A stretch of DNA of 64,000 bases from Flavobacterium sp. M31R6 (GTDB taxonomy: Bacteria; Bacteroidota; Bacteroidia; Flavobacteriales; Flavobacteriaceae): the NCBI RefSeq assembly GCF_013284035.1, contig NZ_CP054141.1, positions 124,001-188,000 on the forward strand. The letters are read 5' to 3'. Position 1 is the stretch's first letter; every line of letters begins with the position of its first letter. Under the pieces are notes generated by a model. The model saw only the letters and a list, made by a program, of their open reading frames with translations. It searched no databases and had not been told where the DNA came from. Below, in pieces: positions 53,088 through 62,885 of this stretch. The translations under genes and the position numbers were made by a program.

Positions 53088-54134
53088 TTACTCGCTTATT
53101 GCATCCCAACCTCTTGCCTTCAAAGGAATTTTGGTATTAGCACGAGTTACCAAATGAATTCCTTCACTTTCTTGAGTCATGTGCCCGATAATGCTGAAAT
53201 TTGGATTCCCTTTTATTTTATCAAAATCTCCCATAGCAATGGTAAAGAGCAATTCGTAATCCTCACCACCGTTTATAGCAACTGTTGTACTATCGATATT
53301 AAATTCTTCGCAAACGTTGATGAACTGAGGATCTAATGGCAATTTATCTTCATATAGATTACAGCCAACACCTGATTGCTTGCACAAATGCATAATCTCC
53401 GAAGACAATCCATCGGAAATATCAATCATAGAAGTTGGTTTAATTTCCAAAGCATGCAATAAAGTGCGTACATCTTTTCGGGCTTCCGGCTTCAATTGGC
53501 GCTCGATCAAATAAGTATAGGCATCCAAATCAGGTTGCGAATTAGGGTTGACCTGAAAAACTTGTTTCTCTCTTTCCAATACCTGCAATCCCATATAAGC
53601 CGCTCCAATATCTCCTGTAACTACCAATAAATCGGTTTGTTTGGCGCCGTTTCTATACACAATTTCATCTTCATCAGCCTCGCCAAGAGCGGTAATGCTA
53701 ATGATTAATCCTTTTTGGGAAGAAGTCGTATCGCCACCTATTACATCTACTTTGTACTCTTGGGCTGCGTGGGCAATTCCCTCGTACAATTCTTCCAATG
53801 CTTCTAACGGGAAACGATTGGACACCGCTATCGAAACCGTGATTTGTGTTGGTCTGGCGTTCATTGCACAAATGTCGGAAACATTGACCACGACAGATTT
53901 GTATCCTAAATGCTTTAAAGGCATATAGGCTAAATCGAAATGCACACCTTCGATCAATAAATCGGTAGAAACAACTACTTTTTTCTCTTTGAAATCCAAC
54001 ACAGCTGCGTCATCACCAATTCCTTTTAGCGTGGAAGGCTGAGTGATTTCGAAGTTTTTTGTCAAATGGTCTATCAAGCCAAATTCTCCTAGTTGGGCTA
54101 TACTCGTTCGTTGCGGGGTTTTATCTTCAATCAT
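53088..54134 (-). CDS. thiL: thiamine-monophosphate kinase
   Basis: A 348-residue ATP-dependent kinase forming thiamine diphosphate. The PurM/ThiL fold has LKGIGDDAAVLDFKEKKVV (metal-binding Asp), DVIGGDTTSSQKGLIISI and SMIDISDGLSSEIMHLCKQS. It ends INGGEDYELLFTIAMGDFDK. Monocistronic; structured element copy B lies about 115 bp upstream on the same strand. Confidence 0.95.
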   Translation of the reverse strand: MIEDKTPQRTSIAQLGEFGLIDHLTKNFEITQPSTLKGIGDDAAVLDFKEKKVVVSTDLLIEGVHFDLAYMPLKHLGYKSVVVNVSDICAMNARPTQITVSIAVSNRFPLEALEELYEGIAHAAQEYKVDVIGGDTTSSQKGLIISITALGEADEDEIVYRNGAKQTDLLVVTGDIGAAYMGLQVLEREKQVFQVNPNSQPDLDAYTYLIERQLKPEARKDVRTLLHALEIKPTSMIDISDGLSSEIMHLCKQSGVGCNLYEDKLPLDPQFINVCEEFNIDSTTVAINGGEDYELLFTIAMGDFDKIKGNPNFSIIGHMTQESEGIHLVTRANTKIPLKARGWDAISE

Positions 54135-54250
54135 TTTGTCTATTTATTGCTATTTTGGTTTTACCAAGGTTGCAAAGGTACGAAGTTGATGATTTAATAA
54201 CTATAAACGGGAGTTCGATTATTTTTTTGGAGCAGAAAGATTTGGCTTTT

Positions 54251-54334
54251 TGGGAAAGATCGTCCCGCTTTCCGTTACAATCTCCCGAAAAAAAACGGGA
54301 GGATTTTCACTGCAATCGGGGCTAAAGGAAAGCA
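54251..54334 (-). ncRNA. structured dispersed element, copy B (candidate non-coding RNA)
   Basis: On the minus strand: TAGCCCCGATTGCAGTG, then a short hairpin CTCCCG/CGGGAG with an A/T loop, then TTGTAACGGAAAGCGGGA. Both ends align with copies A (39404-39560) and C (62519-62664); the inner hairpin is much shorter. It lies upstream of thiL on the same strand. Confidence 0.5.
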
Positions 54335-54452
54335 TTTTGTCTTTTTGGCATCATCTAAGAAAGAAAATTTCAATTTATTTTGATCTGGATTGCACAATTG
54401 CACACAGATTATAAGGATCAAACGAATTGGTGCAGATTAATATTTGGCAATC

Positions 54453-54477
54453 CTAACAGGTCTTCGAGACCTGTTAG
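54453..54477. repeat. inverted repeat, terminator-like
   Basis: CTAACAGGTCT (54453-54463) and AGACCTGTTAG (54467-54477) with loop TCG. This CTAACAGGTCT-type hairpin is a familiar flavobacterial intergenic repeat. Confidence 0.65.
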
Positions 54478-54609
54478 ATATTGAAACAGTTGTCTTACTA
54501 ATTAACAAATCATACCTAAACGTTAAAAAAACTGTTAGAACAACTAAACATCTTGTGCTACAGAAATGCTGCGCGAAGGATGGAAGCAAGTTACCGAAGT
54601 AACGCGGAC

Positions 54610-54682
54610 AGCCTGACCACATAAAGGGAAGGAGCCAAATAACCGAGTTGGCGAGTTGGCTCCTTCCCTTTATGTGGTCAGG
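54610..54682. repeat. 28-bp perfect inverted repeat
   Basis: 54610-54637 (starts GCCTGACCACATAAAGGGAA) is the exact reverse complement of 54655-54682, separated by 17 bases containing GAGTTGGCGAG. It is far longer and more GC-rich than the terminators here. It lies 37 bp after the end of the large surface-protein gene and could be its terminator, a REPIN/MITE-like repeat, or both. The stretch 54540-54609 before it contains AAGTTACCGAAGTAACG, another small hairpin. Confidence 0.7.
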
Positions 54683-54718
54683 CCCAAATGAGCTTAAGTA
54701 AACTAACGAAGTACACAA

Positions 54719-57700
54719 TTATCGCTTCATACTAAAATGGGATTTGAAAACTTGGGGTATCCCATTTTGGGTGTAAAAAACCTGGAACCAATAATCGGTG
54801 GAGGGAAGTGGATGACCGTTGTAATTGCCATCCCAACCGGAACCTGAAGGTCTCAGTTCTTTTAGGAATTTACCATAGCGATCGAAGATATTTATAACAG
54901 CATCAGGCTGAAAAGCGAGATCGGGTATATTCCAAGTGTCATTAAAACCATCATTGTTTGGGGTAAAAAATTTAGGATATTTGAGCACATTGGCAATTAA
55001 GACCCGGTTGTCACAATTCCCTTTAGTATCTTTTACGGTGATGATGTGTTGTCCAGAACTTACATTGGAAAAAACATTGCTGGTTTGAAAATTGCCGTCA
55101 TCCATTTGGTATTCATAGATTCCAAAACCATTGGTCAGGGTCACGACTATGTCTATATTGTCTTCGAAAGCATCGGTCACAGTTATGGTTGCAATTGCTG
55201 GGCTGGATTTTTCGACGGTAACCGTAGCTGGATTGTAACCGCAATCATCGCCAATATTGGGTGTTTTTTTGGATATGACAACAGTATAAATTCCTTCTTG
55301 AACAGCTGTGTAATTAGCCCCTGTGCTTAATTTATTTCCATCCAAAAACCAATCGAGGGTATAATTGTTTGAATTAAGCCCGGAACTCAATTGTGCCGAA
55401 TTGATTAGTGTTCCTGTTTGGTAATCGACACAGATTATACCGCTTTTTAAGGGTAAATCTTTCAAAGGATAAATGGTAATATTAAAATCATCTTGGGAAG
55501 CACAGTTGGAATTAGCTGGAGCCGGAGCATAGATGTACATTGTTTGACTAGTGTTTATTTGTTGCCCTGCCAAATAGAGCGTTCCGGTAGCATTAGGTCC
55601 GCTATAATAATCCCCTTTTGACAAGGGCGGCAATGTGTAGCTTTGGCAAATGGCAACATCAGGAGTGCTCACCAATATGGGTGCTGTTGAAATGGTAACA
55701 GAAAAACTCTTTTCGCTGGAACAAGTCAATCGATTCCCAACTATAGCGTAAACATAAATGGTCTGTGAGATTGTCAAGACTGTTCCTGCAGGAATAACGG
55801 AGCCTTTCCCTTTGGGTTGTGAATAATAATTCCCCAACTTTAATGGTGGCAATGTGTAGCTCTCACAAACACTTACGTCGTTGAAGTCGCCAACATCTAT
55901 TCCATTGGCACTGACCTTAAAAAAAGATTCGTTGCTGCATTTTGTAAAATCAGCCCATTCATTGTATATAAAAATAGTTTGAGTGGTTGTTATGACGGTT
56001 CCTTCGGCAAGTTGATTTCCCAATCCATGAGGTCCTCCTGTAGCGGTATAATACACGCCATTTTTCAGTTTAGGCAATTTGAAATCGGTACAGGTGACCA
56101 CATCCGTAAAACTATCGACCGGAGGGAGTGGCCTGATTTGGACAATAAAACTATGCTCATTAGTACAATCTGTTCCAACTGAATAAATATAAATCGTCTG
56201 TGTTTCAGTAATGACATCACCCGCTTTTAATGAAAGTCCGCCACCATTGGTTTCGGTAAAATAATTCCCATTAACCAAGGGCGGCAATGCATAACTTTGA
56301 CATTCCAACCTATTGCTTGGCGTGTCGACCAATGGTAATGGTTTTATGGTAATTTGATATTTTAAGTTATCGGTGCAATTGGGAGAAGTTGTAGTGGCAA
56401 CATAATAATAAACCGTTTGTGAGTTGGTAATGACCGTTCCCGCCGGAATACTTTTGCCCTGACCACTCGGACTGTCATAATAACCGCCTATGGCAACTAG
56501 CGGCAACGTATAGCTTCCGCATTCGGAAATGGGAATAAAAGCCGAAGAATTAACAATATCAACTTTGAACGAATTCTCATTGGTACATTTTCCATCATTT
56601 ACATAAATAAAAAGCGTTTGGCTCGAAGTTATTCTATCCCCAGCAGTCAAAGGAGTTCCCAAACCTCCGGACAAAGTGTAATAATTTCCATTTGCCAAAG
56701 GAGGCAGCGTATAAAAATCACAAGTCACCACATTACTGGGCTTATCAACCAAAGGCAAGGGATGAACAACAAAAGGGATTGCTTCGTCACGGCAAACTAC
56801 ACCATTAATTACGGCATAATAATAAATGGTGTTGTCTGTTGTATAGGTAGTCCCAACTGAAATAGTATTGCCTCTTCCTCCAGCCTCCGTAAAAAATCCA
56901 CCCACAACTACACCGGGCACTATGTATTTACCGCAGGCTTCCTTAGGAAAATCAATTTCGTAAACAAAGGTTAGCTTAAAGGAATTCTCATTGGTACATT
57001 TGTTTGTTGGTGTTGGACCACTGTAAATATAGTAGATACCTGTTTTGGTGATAATGTCTCCTGCATTCAGTTTAATTCCTGTTCCATTTGATCCCGTATA
57101 ATAATCACCATACGTAATTGGAGGCAATGTGTAGCTGTTACATGCAATCACATCAGCAATGTCATCTACTGTGGGAAGCGAATAAACTATTATATTAAAG
57201 TTGACGGTTTTGTAACAACCAGAACTTGTACTATTTTCTATTCGCACCCAGATGGTCTGCGGTGATTGGGAAAGAGAAGTAACGAAAGTAGCTGGGGTTG
57301 CTATACTGTTCGTAGCAGTGTTTGCTTCAGCTTGGCTAGTATAATAGCTAATTTTGTAATCCGAAGGATTTAATCCGTTCAGAATAGGGGCTTCTTGTAC
57401 TGTTAAATCAACGGGTACTCTTCCAAAATTGGTATCACAAAAACTCAAGTCTGGAGGTTTCACGACATTGATTGGCGCAGTTACCAATAAATCAAACGGA
57501 AGCAAATTATTGCAAAACGTGTTCCTGTTGTAAACATGTACCGCCTTTATATATATCGTTTGGTTACCGGCACTTGTAAAAGAAGCCAATTGATTGTCGG
57601 GTATGGTAGGTCCATTTGCATTGGCGGCAGCCAAAGAATCAAAATATTCAAGATTATATTCCGCCGGATTGAGCCCCAAAGTAATTAGATTGTTCTGCGT

Positions 57701-58777
57701 TAAGTCATATTGATAAGTAGGGTTTCCGGTATAGCAGGCGATTAGATTTTTGGGAGGTTTAATGACCAAATCAGTAATAATCACCTCGTCTTTTATCACA
57801 CAACCAGAAAGTGTTGCCGTTACGCCATAAGTCCCTGCTTTATTGAGTGCCAAAGAAGAACCTCTTTCTCCTTGAATCTCAGCTCCATTGAAAGTCCAAA
57901 CGTAATCATAATTCCCCACAAGCCCCGATTGGAGAACGATTCTTTCGCCTTCGCAAATAGCTCTGTCGGGACCTAAATTCAAGGTGGTCATAAAACTTCC
58001 CCCTTTTATGAAAACTGCCGAATCATAATTGCTGTCATTATAATCGCCAATTGCCAACTTTATACTGTAAGTCCTATTTGGAACCACTGTTGACGACGCC
58101 GTCAAAACTTTGGTTTCACCCCTCATATTTATGGCCGACTCTCCTGGATTGATTACATTATAATGGTCAAATAAATTGGCATTGGCAGATAAACAGGAAG
58201 AATTAAATTGCCCATCTCGAATATTTTTGACAGAAACAGGTGTAGTTGTTCCTGGAACTACAGCCAGATTTTTTGAGATTCCAGTGGTTAAATCAGTTAG
58301 TATAAATGCAAAAACATCGCTAAAACCACATTGAAATTCGCCATATTCATTGGAAGCAAAAAGGAAATCAAAGCTAAAATTACTCGACAAAGGAGTAAAA
58401 TCAAATTGAATATAACTCACATCTGTAATGGGGATCATTTGCCCATTACTATCGCTTATAGCTTGCAAATCGGCATCGCTTGCTGTGTTTAATTGACTGC
58501 TTTCATTAGTTCCGGTATAAATTCCTTCGGTATATTTTGCCATTCCATTCCGAATAATAATTCCGCTAGAAATCGGGAAATTGGGATCGGTATTAGTGAA
58601 TTTGCCAATGCCTTGGTGGGACGAAAATTTAAAGTTGCTTTCATTGGCGCAGGCATTTTGCATTAATTCTTCCCGAACCAGTTCAGGTATACCCAAAGAT
58701 GTAGTATCGACTATGATCCCCTGTGACAAAGATAGAGTCGAATAAAATAATAAAAGTAGAAATAGAGGCGTTCTCAT
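54719..58777 (-). CDS. large T9SS-type surface protein with eight repeats and gliding-motility CTD
   Basis: A 1352-residue secreted protein. Signal peptide: MRTPLFLLLLFYSTLSLSQG. A choice-of-anchor-L-like domain covers 25-265 (FDFLFASNEYGEFQCGFSD). An Ig/PKD-like domain covers 265-335. About eight degenerate 70-80-residue repeats (545-1130) share C-x-SYTLPPL...G.YY and T.TQTIYIY. A type B C-terminal domain for type IX secretion (1264-1352) has FFTPNNDGFNDTWNI, INIFDRYGKFL and GWDGNYNG. Likely an adhesin or gliding-associated surface protein. Substrate unknown. Confidence 0.88.
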   Translation of the reverse strand: MRTPLFLLLLFYSTLSLSQGIIVDTTSLGIPELVREELMQNACANESNFKFSSHQGIGKFTNTDPNFPISSGIIIRNGMAKYTEGIYTGTNESSQLNTASDADLQAISDSNGQMIPITDVSYIQFDFTPLSSNFSFDFLFASNEYGEFQCGFSDVFAFILTDLTTGISKNLAVVPGTTTPVSVKNIRDGQFNSSCLSANANLFDHYNVINPGESAINMRGETKVLTASSTVVPNRTYSIKLAIGDYNDSNYDSAVFIKGGSFMTTLNLGPDRAICEGERIVLQSGLVGNYDYVWTFNGAEIQGERGSSLALNKAGTYGVTATLSGCVIKDEVIITDLVIKPPKNLIACYTGNPTYQYDLTQNNLITLGLNPAEYNLEYFDSLAAANANGPTIPDNQLASFTSAGNQTIYIKAVHVYNRNTFCNNLLPFDLLVTAPINVVKPPDLSFCDTNFGRVPVDLTVQEAPILNGLNPSDYKISYYTSQAEANTATNSIATPATFVTSLSQSPQTIWVRIENSTSSGCYKTVNFNIIVYSLPTVDDIADVIACNSYTLPPITYGDYYTGSNGTGIKLNAGDIITKTGIYYIYSGPTPTNKCTNENSFKLTFVYEIDFPKEACGKYIVPGVVVGGFFTEAGGRGNTISVGTTYTTDNTIYYYAVINGVVCRDEAIPFVVHPLPLVDKPSNVVTCDFYTLPPLANGNYYTLSGGLGTPLTAGDRITSSQTLFIYVNDGKCTNENSFKVDIVNSSAFIPISECGSYTLPLVAIGGYYDSPSGQGKSIPAGTVITNSQTVYYYVATTTSPNCTDNLKYQITIKPLPLVDTPSNRLECQSYALPPLVNGNYFTETNGGGLSLKAGDVITETQTIYIYSVGTDCTNEHSFIVQIRPLPPVDSFTDVVTCTDFKLPKLKNGVYYTATGGPHGLGNQLAEGTVITTTQTIFIYNEWADFTKCSNESFFKVSANGIDVGDFNDVSVCESYTLPPLKLGNYYSQPKGKGSVIPAGTVLTISQTIYVYAIVGNRLTCSSEKSFSVTISTAPILVSTPDVAICQSYTLPPLSKGDYYSGPNATGTLYLAGQQINTSQTMYIYAPAPANSNCASQDDFNITIYPLKDLPLKSGIICVDYQTGTLINSAQLSSGLNSNNYTLDWFLDGNKLSTGANYTAVQEGIYTVVISKKTPNIGDDCGYNPATVTVEKSSPAIATITVTDAFEDNIDIVVTLTNGFGIYEYQMDDGNFQTSNVFSNVSSGQHIITVKDTKGNCDNRVLIANVLKYPKFFTPNNDGFNDTWNIPDLAFQPDAVINIFDRYGKFLKELRPSGSGWDGNYNGHPLPSTDYWFQVFYTQNGIPQVFKSHFSMKR

Positions 58778-58959
58778 AATTCTGATTTTATTAATTTGGG
58801 GTGCTTAAAGATACAAATGATTTTATTTTTAATGTAATGAATTTCAGTATTTTAGACTGTTAAAATCATTTACAATTAATTATTGCACAAGAACGATTAT
58901 CCATACAAATTTTAGTAAATTGCATATTCACCTTATTACTATTACTTAAAAATCAAAAA

Positions 58960-59892
58960 ATGAGTTCATTTGATATTGTCACCCTTACTGTAAATCCTGC
59001 TTTGGACAAAAGCACCCATTTTAAAGGCTTGGTTGCCGAACAAAAAATACGTTGTTCCGAACCAAGGTTTGATGCCGGAGGTGGCGGAATCAATGTTTCC
59101 AAAGCTATTTCACGTTTGGGAGGATCTTCCTTAGCAGTATTTACTTCTGGTGGACCGTTGGGCAAAATGCTGGAAGAATTGGTTGCCAAAGAATCAATTG
59201 CCTTTCAAGCCATCCCCATTCAAACTTGGACTAGAGAAAGTTTTGTAGCGGTAGATGAGAATACCAATTCGCAATATCGCTTTGGGTTTACGGGAGGTGA
59301 AATAACGAATGAAGAGGAACAAGCCGTACTTAACGCCATAGCCAACTTAAAGCCAAAATTCTTGGTAGCCAGTGGTAGTCTAAACGAAGGTTTGTCGCCT
59401 GATTTTTATCAAAAAGTAGCTGAAATTGCCAAAAAATCAAATTCAAAATTAATAGTCGACACCTCAGGAGAAGCCTTGAAAAAAGTATTGGAAACGGGTG
59501 CATACCTCATCAAACCAAATGTGGGAGAACTGGCTAAACTAGTTGGTGTTGAACGACTGGAAATGGAAGAAGTCAATGAAGCTGCTAAACAAATCATTGC
59601 CAAAGGAGGCGCCGAAATTGTAGTAGTGTCACTTGGTCCGCAAGGAGCAGTTCTAGTAACCAAAGATAGCTATGAGTTTGTTCCGGCTCCCAATGTTGCC
59701 AAGAGAAGTACCGTTGGTGCCGGCGACAGTATGGTTGGCGGAATGGTTTGGGCGCTTTCGCAAAATAAAAGCTTGAAAGAAGTCATTCGTTTGGGAGTAG
59801 CCTGTGGTTCTGCTGCCACAATGAACGAAGGAACCCAATTGTTTAAATGTGCAGATGCACAACGATTATTCAATTGGTTGAAGGATAAATAA
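58960..59892 (+). CDS. pfkB: PfkB-type 6-phosphofructokinase/1-phosphofructokinase family
   Basis: A 310-residue ribokinase-fold sugar kinase very close in wording to E. coli PfkB. Seen: VTLTVNPALDKSTHFKGLV, FDAGGGGINVSKAISRLGG, DTSGEALKKVLETGAYLIKP, VVVSLGPQGAVLVTKD, and the catalytic STVGAGDSMVGGM. Likely phosphorylates fructose-6-phosphate; fructose-1-phosphate or tagatose-6-phosphate kinase is possible. Monocistronic. Confidence 0.85.
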   Translation: MSSFDIVTLTVNPALDKSTHFKGLVAEQKIRCSEPRFDAGGGGINVSKAISRLGGSSLAVFTSGGPLGKMLEELVAKESIAFQAIPIQTWTRESFVAVDENTNSQYRFGFTGGEITNEEEQAVLNAIANLKPKFLVASGSLNEGLSPDFYQKVAEIAKKSNSKLIVDTSGEALKKVLETGAYLIKPNVGELAKLVGVERLEMEEVNEAAKQIIAKGGAEIVVVSLGPQGAVLVTKDSYEFVPAPNVAKRSTVGAGDSMVGGMVWALSQNKSLKEVIRLGVACGSAATMNEGTQLFKCADAQRLFNWLKDK

Positions 59893-59922
59893 GCCCCTAA
59901 CCCCTGAAGGAGAACGAAAAAC

Positions 59923-59966
59923 AAAAAAACCTGACAATTTTATCATCGTCAGGTTTTCTCTTTATT
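59923..59966. terminator. terminator after pfkB (repeat copy 1)
   Basis: AAAACCTGAC (59926-59935) pairs with GTCAGGTTTT (59948-59957). Nearly the same sequence, including the trailing CTCTTTATT, recurs at 60571-60614 on the other side of the toxin-antitoxin module. Confidence 0.78.
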
Positions 59967-60007
59967 TTCATAAAAGCTAAATTTATTTTTGCAGAAAAAA
60001 TAAGTTA

Positions 60008-60309
60008 TTAATTTCGTTTTTTCCAAATCTCCGGATTTCTTGAAGTATGAAAAACGGCAAAAACAGTTATGGTTTTTAACTCCTCATCAATTGTATAATG
60101 AATTAGAAAAGGAAATTTTGAAATCTTACGACATCTGACCTCGTTATATTTTACAGCAAAAGAATATGGATTCTCTCTTAAAGAATTGATTTGTTTTTTC
60201 GTTTGGGTTTTATAACGAAACCTAATCCTTTCAATTGCATCTCATACCATTCAGAAGCTTCTTGAATGTCATTGAAAGCATCAATATGTATTTTTACGGA
60301 GTAAATCAA
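60008..60309 (-). pseudogene. RelE/ParE-family toxin, frameshifted
   Basis: Read on the minus strand from a TTG at 60307-60309: LIYSVKIHIDAFNDIQEASE, then WYEMQLKGLGF. After this the original frame stops. With one inserted base at about 60217-60222 (GGTTTCG, a shortened T-run) it continues RYKTQTKKQINSLRENPYSF, CRKISKFPFLIHYTID and VFAVFHTSRNPEIWKKRN. That is a complete ParE/RelE toxin of about 100 residues, ending at 60008. So the toxin is probably inactivated by a 1-base deletion, or misassembled. It starts 3 bp after the antitoxin stop. Confidence 0.75.
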
Positions 60310-60312
60310 AAA

Positions 60313-60534
60313 TTATAGATTTTTAGAAACTTCATCCCAATCTAAAAGTCTTTCTGGATTTGCTTTTGCTTTTGTCATTCGATTTAAAACAATTCGTTGA
60401 TGCTTAACAGGAATCTCAGTATCTTCATTCCAAATGGCTTCATTAACTTTCAATCTGTCTTTAGGCGATAGTTGCTTCACTGCTTCAATCAATTGATTAA
60501 CGCTCAAATCGATATTTAATTTTATAGTTTCCAT
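60313..60534 (-). CDS. antitoxin of a RelE/ParE module (addiction-module component family)
   Basis: A 73-residue protein starting METIKLNIDLSVNQLIEAVK, with QLSPKDRLKVNEAIWNE and a C-terminal LLDWDEVSKNL. I choose ATG 60532-60534; the longer frame adds an unlikely Phe-rich extension. The layout (small, helical N-terminus, toxin-wrapping tail) and the adjacent toxin support the call. It is intact although the toxin is broken. Confidence 0.7.
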   Translation of the reverse strand: METIKLNIDLSVNQLIEAVKQLSPKDRLKVNEAIWNEDTEIPVKHQRIVLNRMTKAKANPERLLDWDEVSKNL

Positions 60535-60570
60535 AAAAACAAAATTAGAGAAAAAACAATTGTCACTAAC

Positions 60571-60618
60571 AAAAAAACCTGACAATTTTTACATCATCAG
60601 GTTTTCTCTTTATTCTTT
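60571..60618 (-). terminator. terminator of lepA (repeat copy 2)
   Basis: AAAAACCTGA and TCAGGTTTT form the stem, with ACAATTTTTACATCA as loop. Same sequence family as 59923-59966, with small indels in the loop. It lies 30 bp past the lepA stop. Confidence 0.7.
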
Positions 60619-60647
60619 GTTCTTTCTTCTATTCTCTAAAAAAAAGA

Positions 60648-62444
60648 TTAATCATTCAATTTCAATACCGCCATAAACGCTTCTTGCGGAATCTCCACAT
60701 TACCTACTTGGCGCATACGTTTTTTACCTTTTTTCTGTTTTTCAAGCAATTTACGTTTACGGGAAATATCCCCACCGTAACATTTTGCGGTAACGTCTTT
60801 ACGTAAGGCTTTAATCGTTTCACGGGCAATTATTTTAGCACCAATCGCAGCTTGAATCGGAATATCAAATTGTTGTCTCGGAATCAACTCACGTAATTTC
60901 TCGGTCATTTTCTTTCCGATGTTATACGCATTGTCTTCGTGAATCAACGCAGAAAGTGCATCAACCGTTTGACCATTCAATAAAACGTCCAAACGGACTA
61001 ATTTTGAAGTTCTCATTCCAATTGGAGAATAATCAAATGAAGCATATCCTTTAGAAACCGTTTTCAATCTGTCGTAAAAATCAAATACAATCTCTGCCAA
61101 AGGCATATCGAAATTTAACTCCACACGCTCTGTTGTCAAATACGTTTGATTGGTAATTTGACCCCGTTTTTCAATACACAAACTCATTACGTTTCCAACA
61201 AAATCAGATTTGGTAATGATAGTCGCTTTAATATAAGGTTCTTCCACTCGGTCCAAACGAGAAGGTTCTGGTAAATCTGATGGATTGTTAACTACAAAAG
61301 CATCTTCTGGATGTTTTTTGGTGTAAGCCAAATACGAAACGTTCGGTACTGTAGTGATTACAGTCATGTCAAACTCACGTTCCAATCGCTCTTGAATAAT
61401 CTCCATATGCAACATTCCCAAGAATCCACAACGGAAACCAAACCCTAAAGCTGCAGAACTTTCAGGAACAAATACTAGAGAAGCATCATTCAATTGCAGT
61501 TTCTCCATAGAAGAACGCAAATCCTCATAATCTTCAGTATCTACAGGATAAATCCCAGCAAACACCATTGGTTTCACATCTTCAAAACCAGTAATCATAT
61601 TGGTAGTAGGCGTTTTGGCATCCGTAATAGTGTCACCCACTTTTACTTCTTTGGCTTCTTTAATTCCAGAAATCAAATACCCAACATCTCCTGTTGAAAT
61701 CACATTTTTAGGAACCTGATTCAATTTCAATGTCCCAACTTCATCGGCAAAATACTCGTTTCCGGTAGCCATGAATTTTATTTTTTGGCCTTTTTTAATT
61801 TCTCCATTTTTTACACGGAAAATTACCTCAATCCCACGAAATGGATTGTAATGAGAATCAAATATCAAAGCCTGAAGAGGCTCATCTTTCACTCCTTTTG
61901 GAGCTGGAATTTTTTCAATAATCGCAGCCAATATATTTTCTACACCAAAACCAGTTTTACCCGATGCATGAATAATATCTTCCAACTTGCATCCAAGCAA
62001 ATCAATAATATCATCGCTTACTTCCTCAGGATTAGCACTTGGTAAATCCACTTTGTTCAAAACCGGAATAATTTCCAAGTCATTCTCTAGTGCCAAATAC
62101 AAGTTAGAAATCGTTTGTGCCTGGATACTTTGCGCAGCATCCACAATCAGCAACGCACCTTCACAAGCCGCAATAGAACGCGAAACTTCATAGGAGAAAT
62201 CCACGTGCCCCGGAGTATCGATAAGGTTCAAGATATATTCTTCGCCTTTATACGTATATTCCATCTGTATCGCGTGACTCTTGATCGTAATACCACGTTC
62301 ACGTTCCAAGTCCATATTATCAAGCAATTGCGCCTTTTCTTCACGAGCCGTTACCGTTTGGGTTGCCCCCAATAATCGGTCCGCCAATGTACTTTTTCCG
62401 TGATCAATATGTGCAATAATGCAAAAATTCCTAATATGTTTCAT
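60648..62444 (-). CDS. lepA: elongation factor 4 (back-translocase LepA)
   Basis: A 598-residue translational GTPase of standard length. G-motifs: [15 protein letters not shown] (G1), [14 protein letters not shown] (G2), [12 protein letters not shown] (G3), NKVDLP (G4). LepA-specific C-terminal domain: [19 protein letters not shown] and [20 protein letters not shown]. It binds stalled or mistranslocated ribosomes. Confidence 0.97.
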   Translation of the reverse strand: MKHIRNFCIIAHIDHGKSTLADRLLGATQTVTAREEKAQLLDNMDLERERGITIKSHAIQMEYTYKGEEYILNLIDTPGHVDFSYEVSRSIAACEGALLIVDAAQSIQAQTISNLYLALENDLEIIPVLNKVDLPSANPEEVSDDIIDLLGCKLEDIIHASGKTGFGVENILAAIIEKIPAPKGVKDEPLQALIFDSHYNPFRGIEVIFRVKNGEIKKGQKIKFMATGNEYFADEVGTLKLNQVPKNVISTGDVGYLISGIKEAKEVKVGDTITDAKTPTTNMITGFEDVKPMVFAGIYPVDTEDYEDLRSSMEKLQLNDASLVFVPESSAALGFGFRCGFLGMLHMEIIQERLEREFDMTVITTVPNVSYLAYTKKHPEDAFVVNNPSDLPEPSRLDRVEEPYIKATIITKSDFVGNVMSLCIEKRGQITNQTYLTTERVELNFDMPLAEIVFDFYDRLKTVSKGYASFDYSPIGMRTSKLVRLDVLLNGQTVDALSALIHEDNAYNIGKKMTEKLRELIPRQQFDIPIQAAIGAKIIARETIKALRKDVTAKCYGGDISRKRKLLEKQKKGKKRMRQVGNVEIPQEAFMAVLKLND

Positions 62445-62518
62445 GTGTAACTTTTATTTACTTTTTGGAAACATGCAATGCTCCGCAAGTCATCTTCTAC
62501 TAATATCAAATTTATTTG

Positions 62519-62664
62519 GGCGTGACGGCAGAAAAAGCCGTCGGGCTATTCGCTGCAAATGAAATTCACTGAACTCCTATTAAAATAAAAGTTTAGTGAA
62601 GTAATCTTTTCCTTTTTAAAGAAAAAAGGGAAAGGATTTCCGCTGCTATCCCTCACGCAAACGC
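62519..62664 (-). ncRNA. structured dispersed element, copy C (candidate non-coding RNA)
   Basis: On the minus strand: GATAGCAGCGGAAATCC, then inner hairpins (AAAGG/CCTTT type and TTCACTAAAC pairing with GTTCAGTGAA), then TTGCAGCGAATAGCCCGA, ending with GACGGC/GCCGTC. The outer words align with copies A and B. It lies in the 441-bp region between lepA and dus, which otherwise holds only the dus promoter. Confidence 0.5.
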
Positions 62665-62860
62665 CGTAAAGCGACAATTAATCTGCAAATATACTCTAAA
62701 TTCAACAGTTTCAAAGTTTCAAAATAGGAAACTCAAGCATTTACCCAAAGTCTTTTCAAATTGTAATACATATACTCCTTAATTAGTTAGCAAATTATTC
62801 AAAATCATCTTCTTAGTTATCTAATATCATTAAGTTTTTTATCCTTTCGCTTAAAAGATG

Positions 62861-62868
62861 TAATTTTG
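62861..62868 (+). promoter_or_regulatory. -7 box of dus
   Basis: TAATTTTG matches TAnnTTTG, 17 bases before the ATG; the -33 element is a T-tract rather than TTG. The leader would be about 10 bases. Confidence 0.5.
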
Positions 62869-62885
62869 CAAAAAATTTAAGGACG

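Noticed and set aside
54437..54718. 93-codon open frame on the minus strand behind the surface protein
   Set aside because: It is the translation of the 28-bp inverted repeat and its flanks, with no protein-like pattern; treated as repeat DNA.
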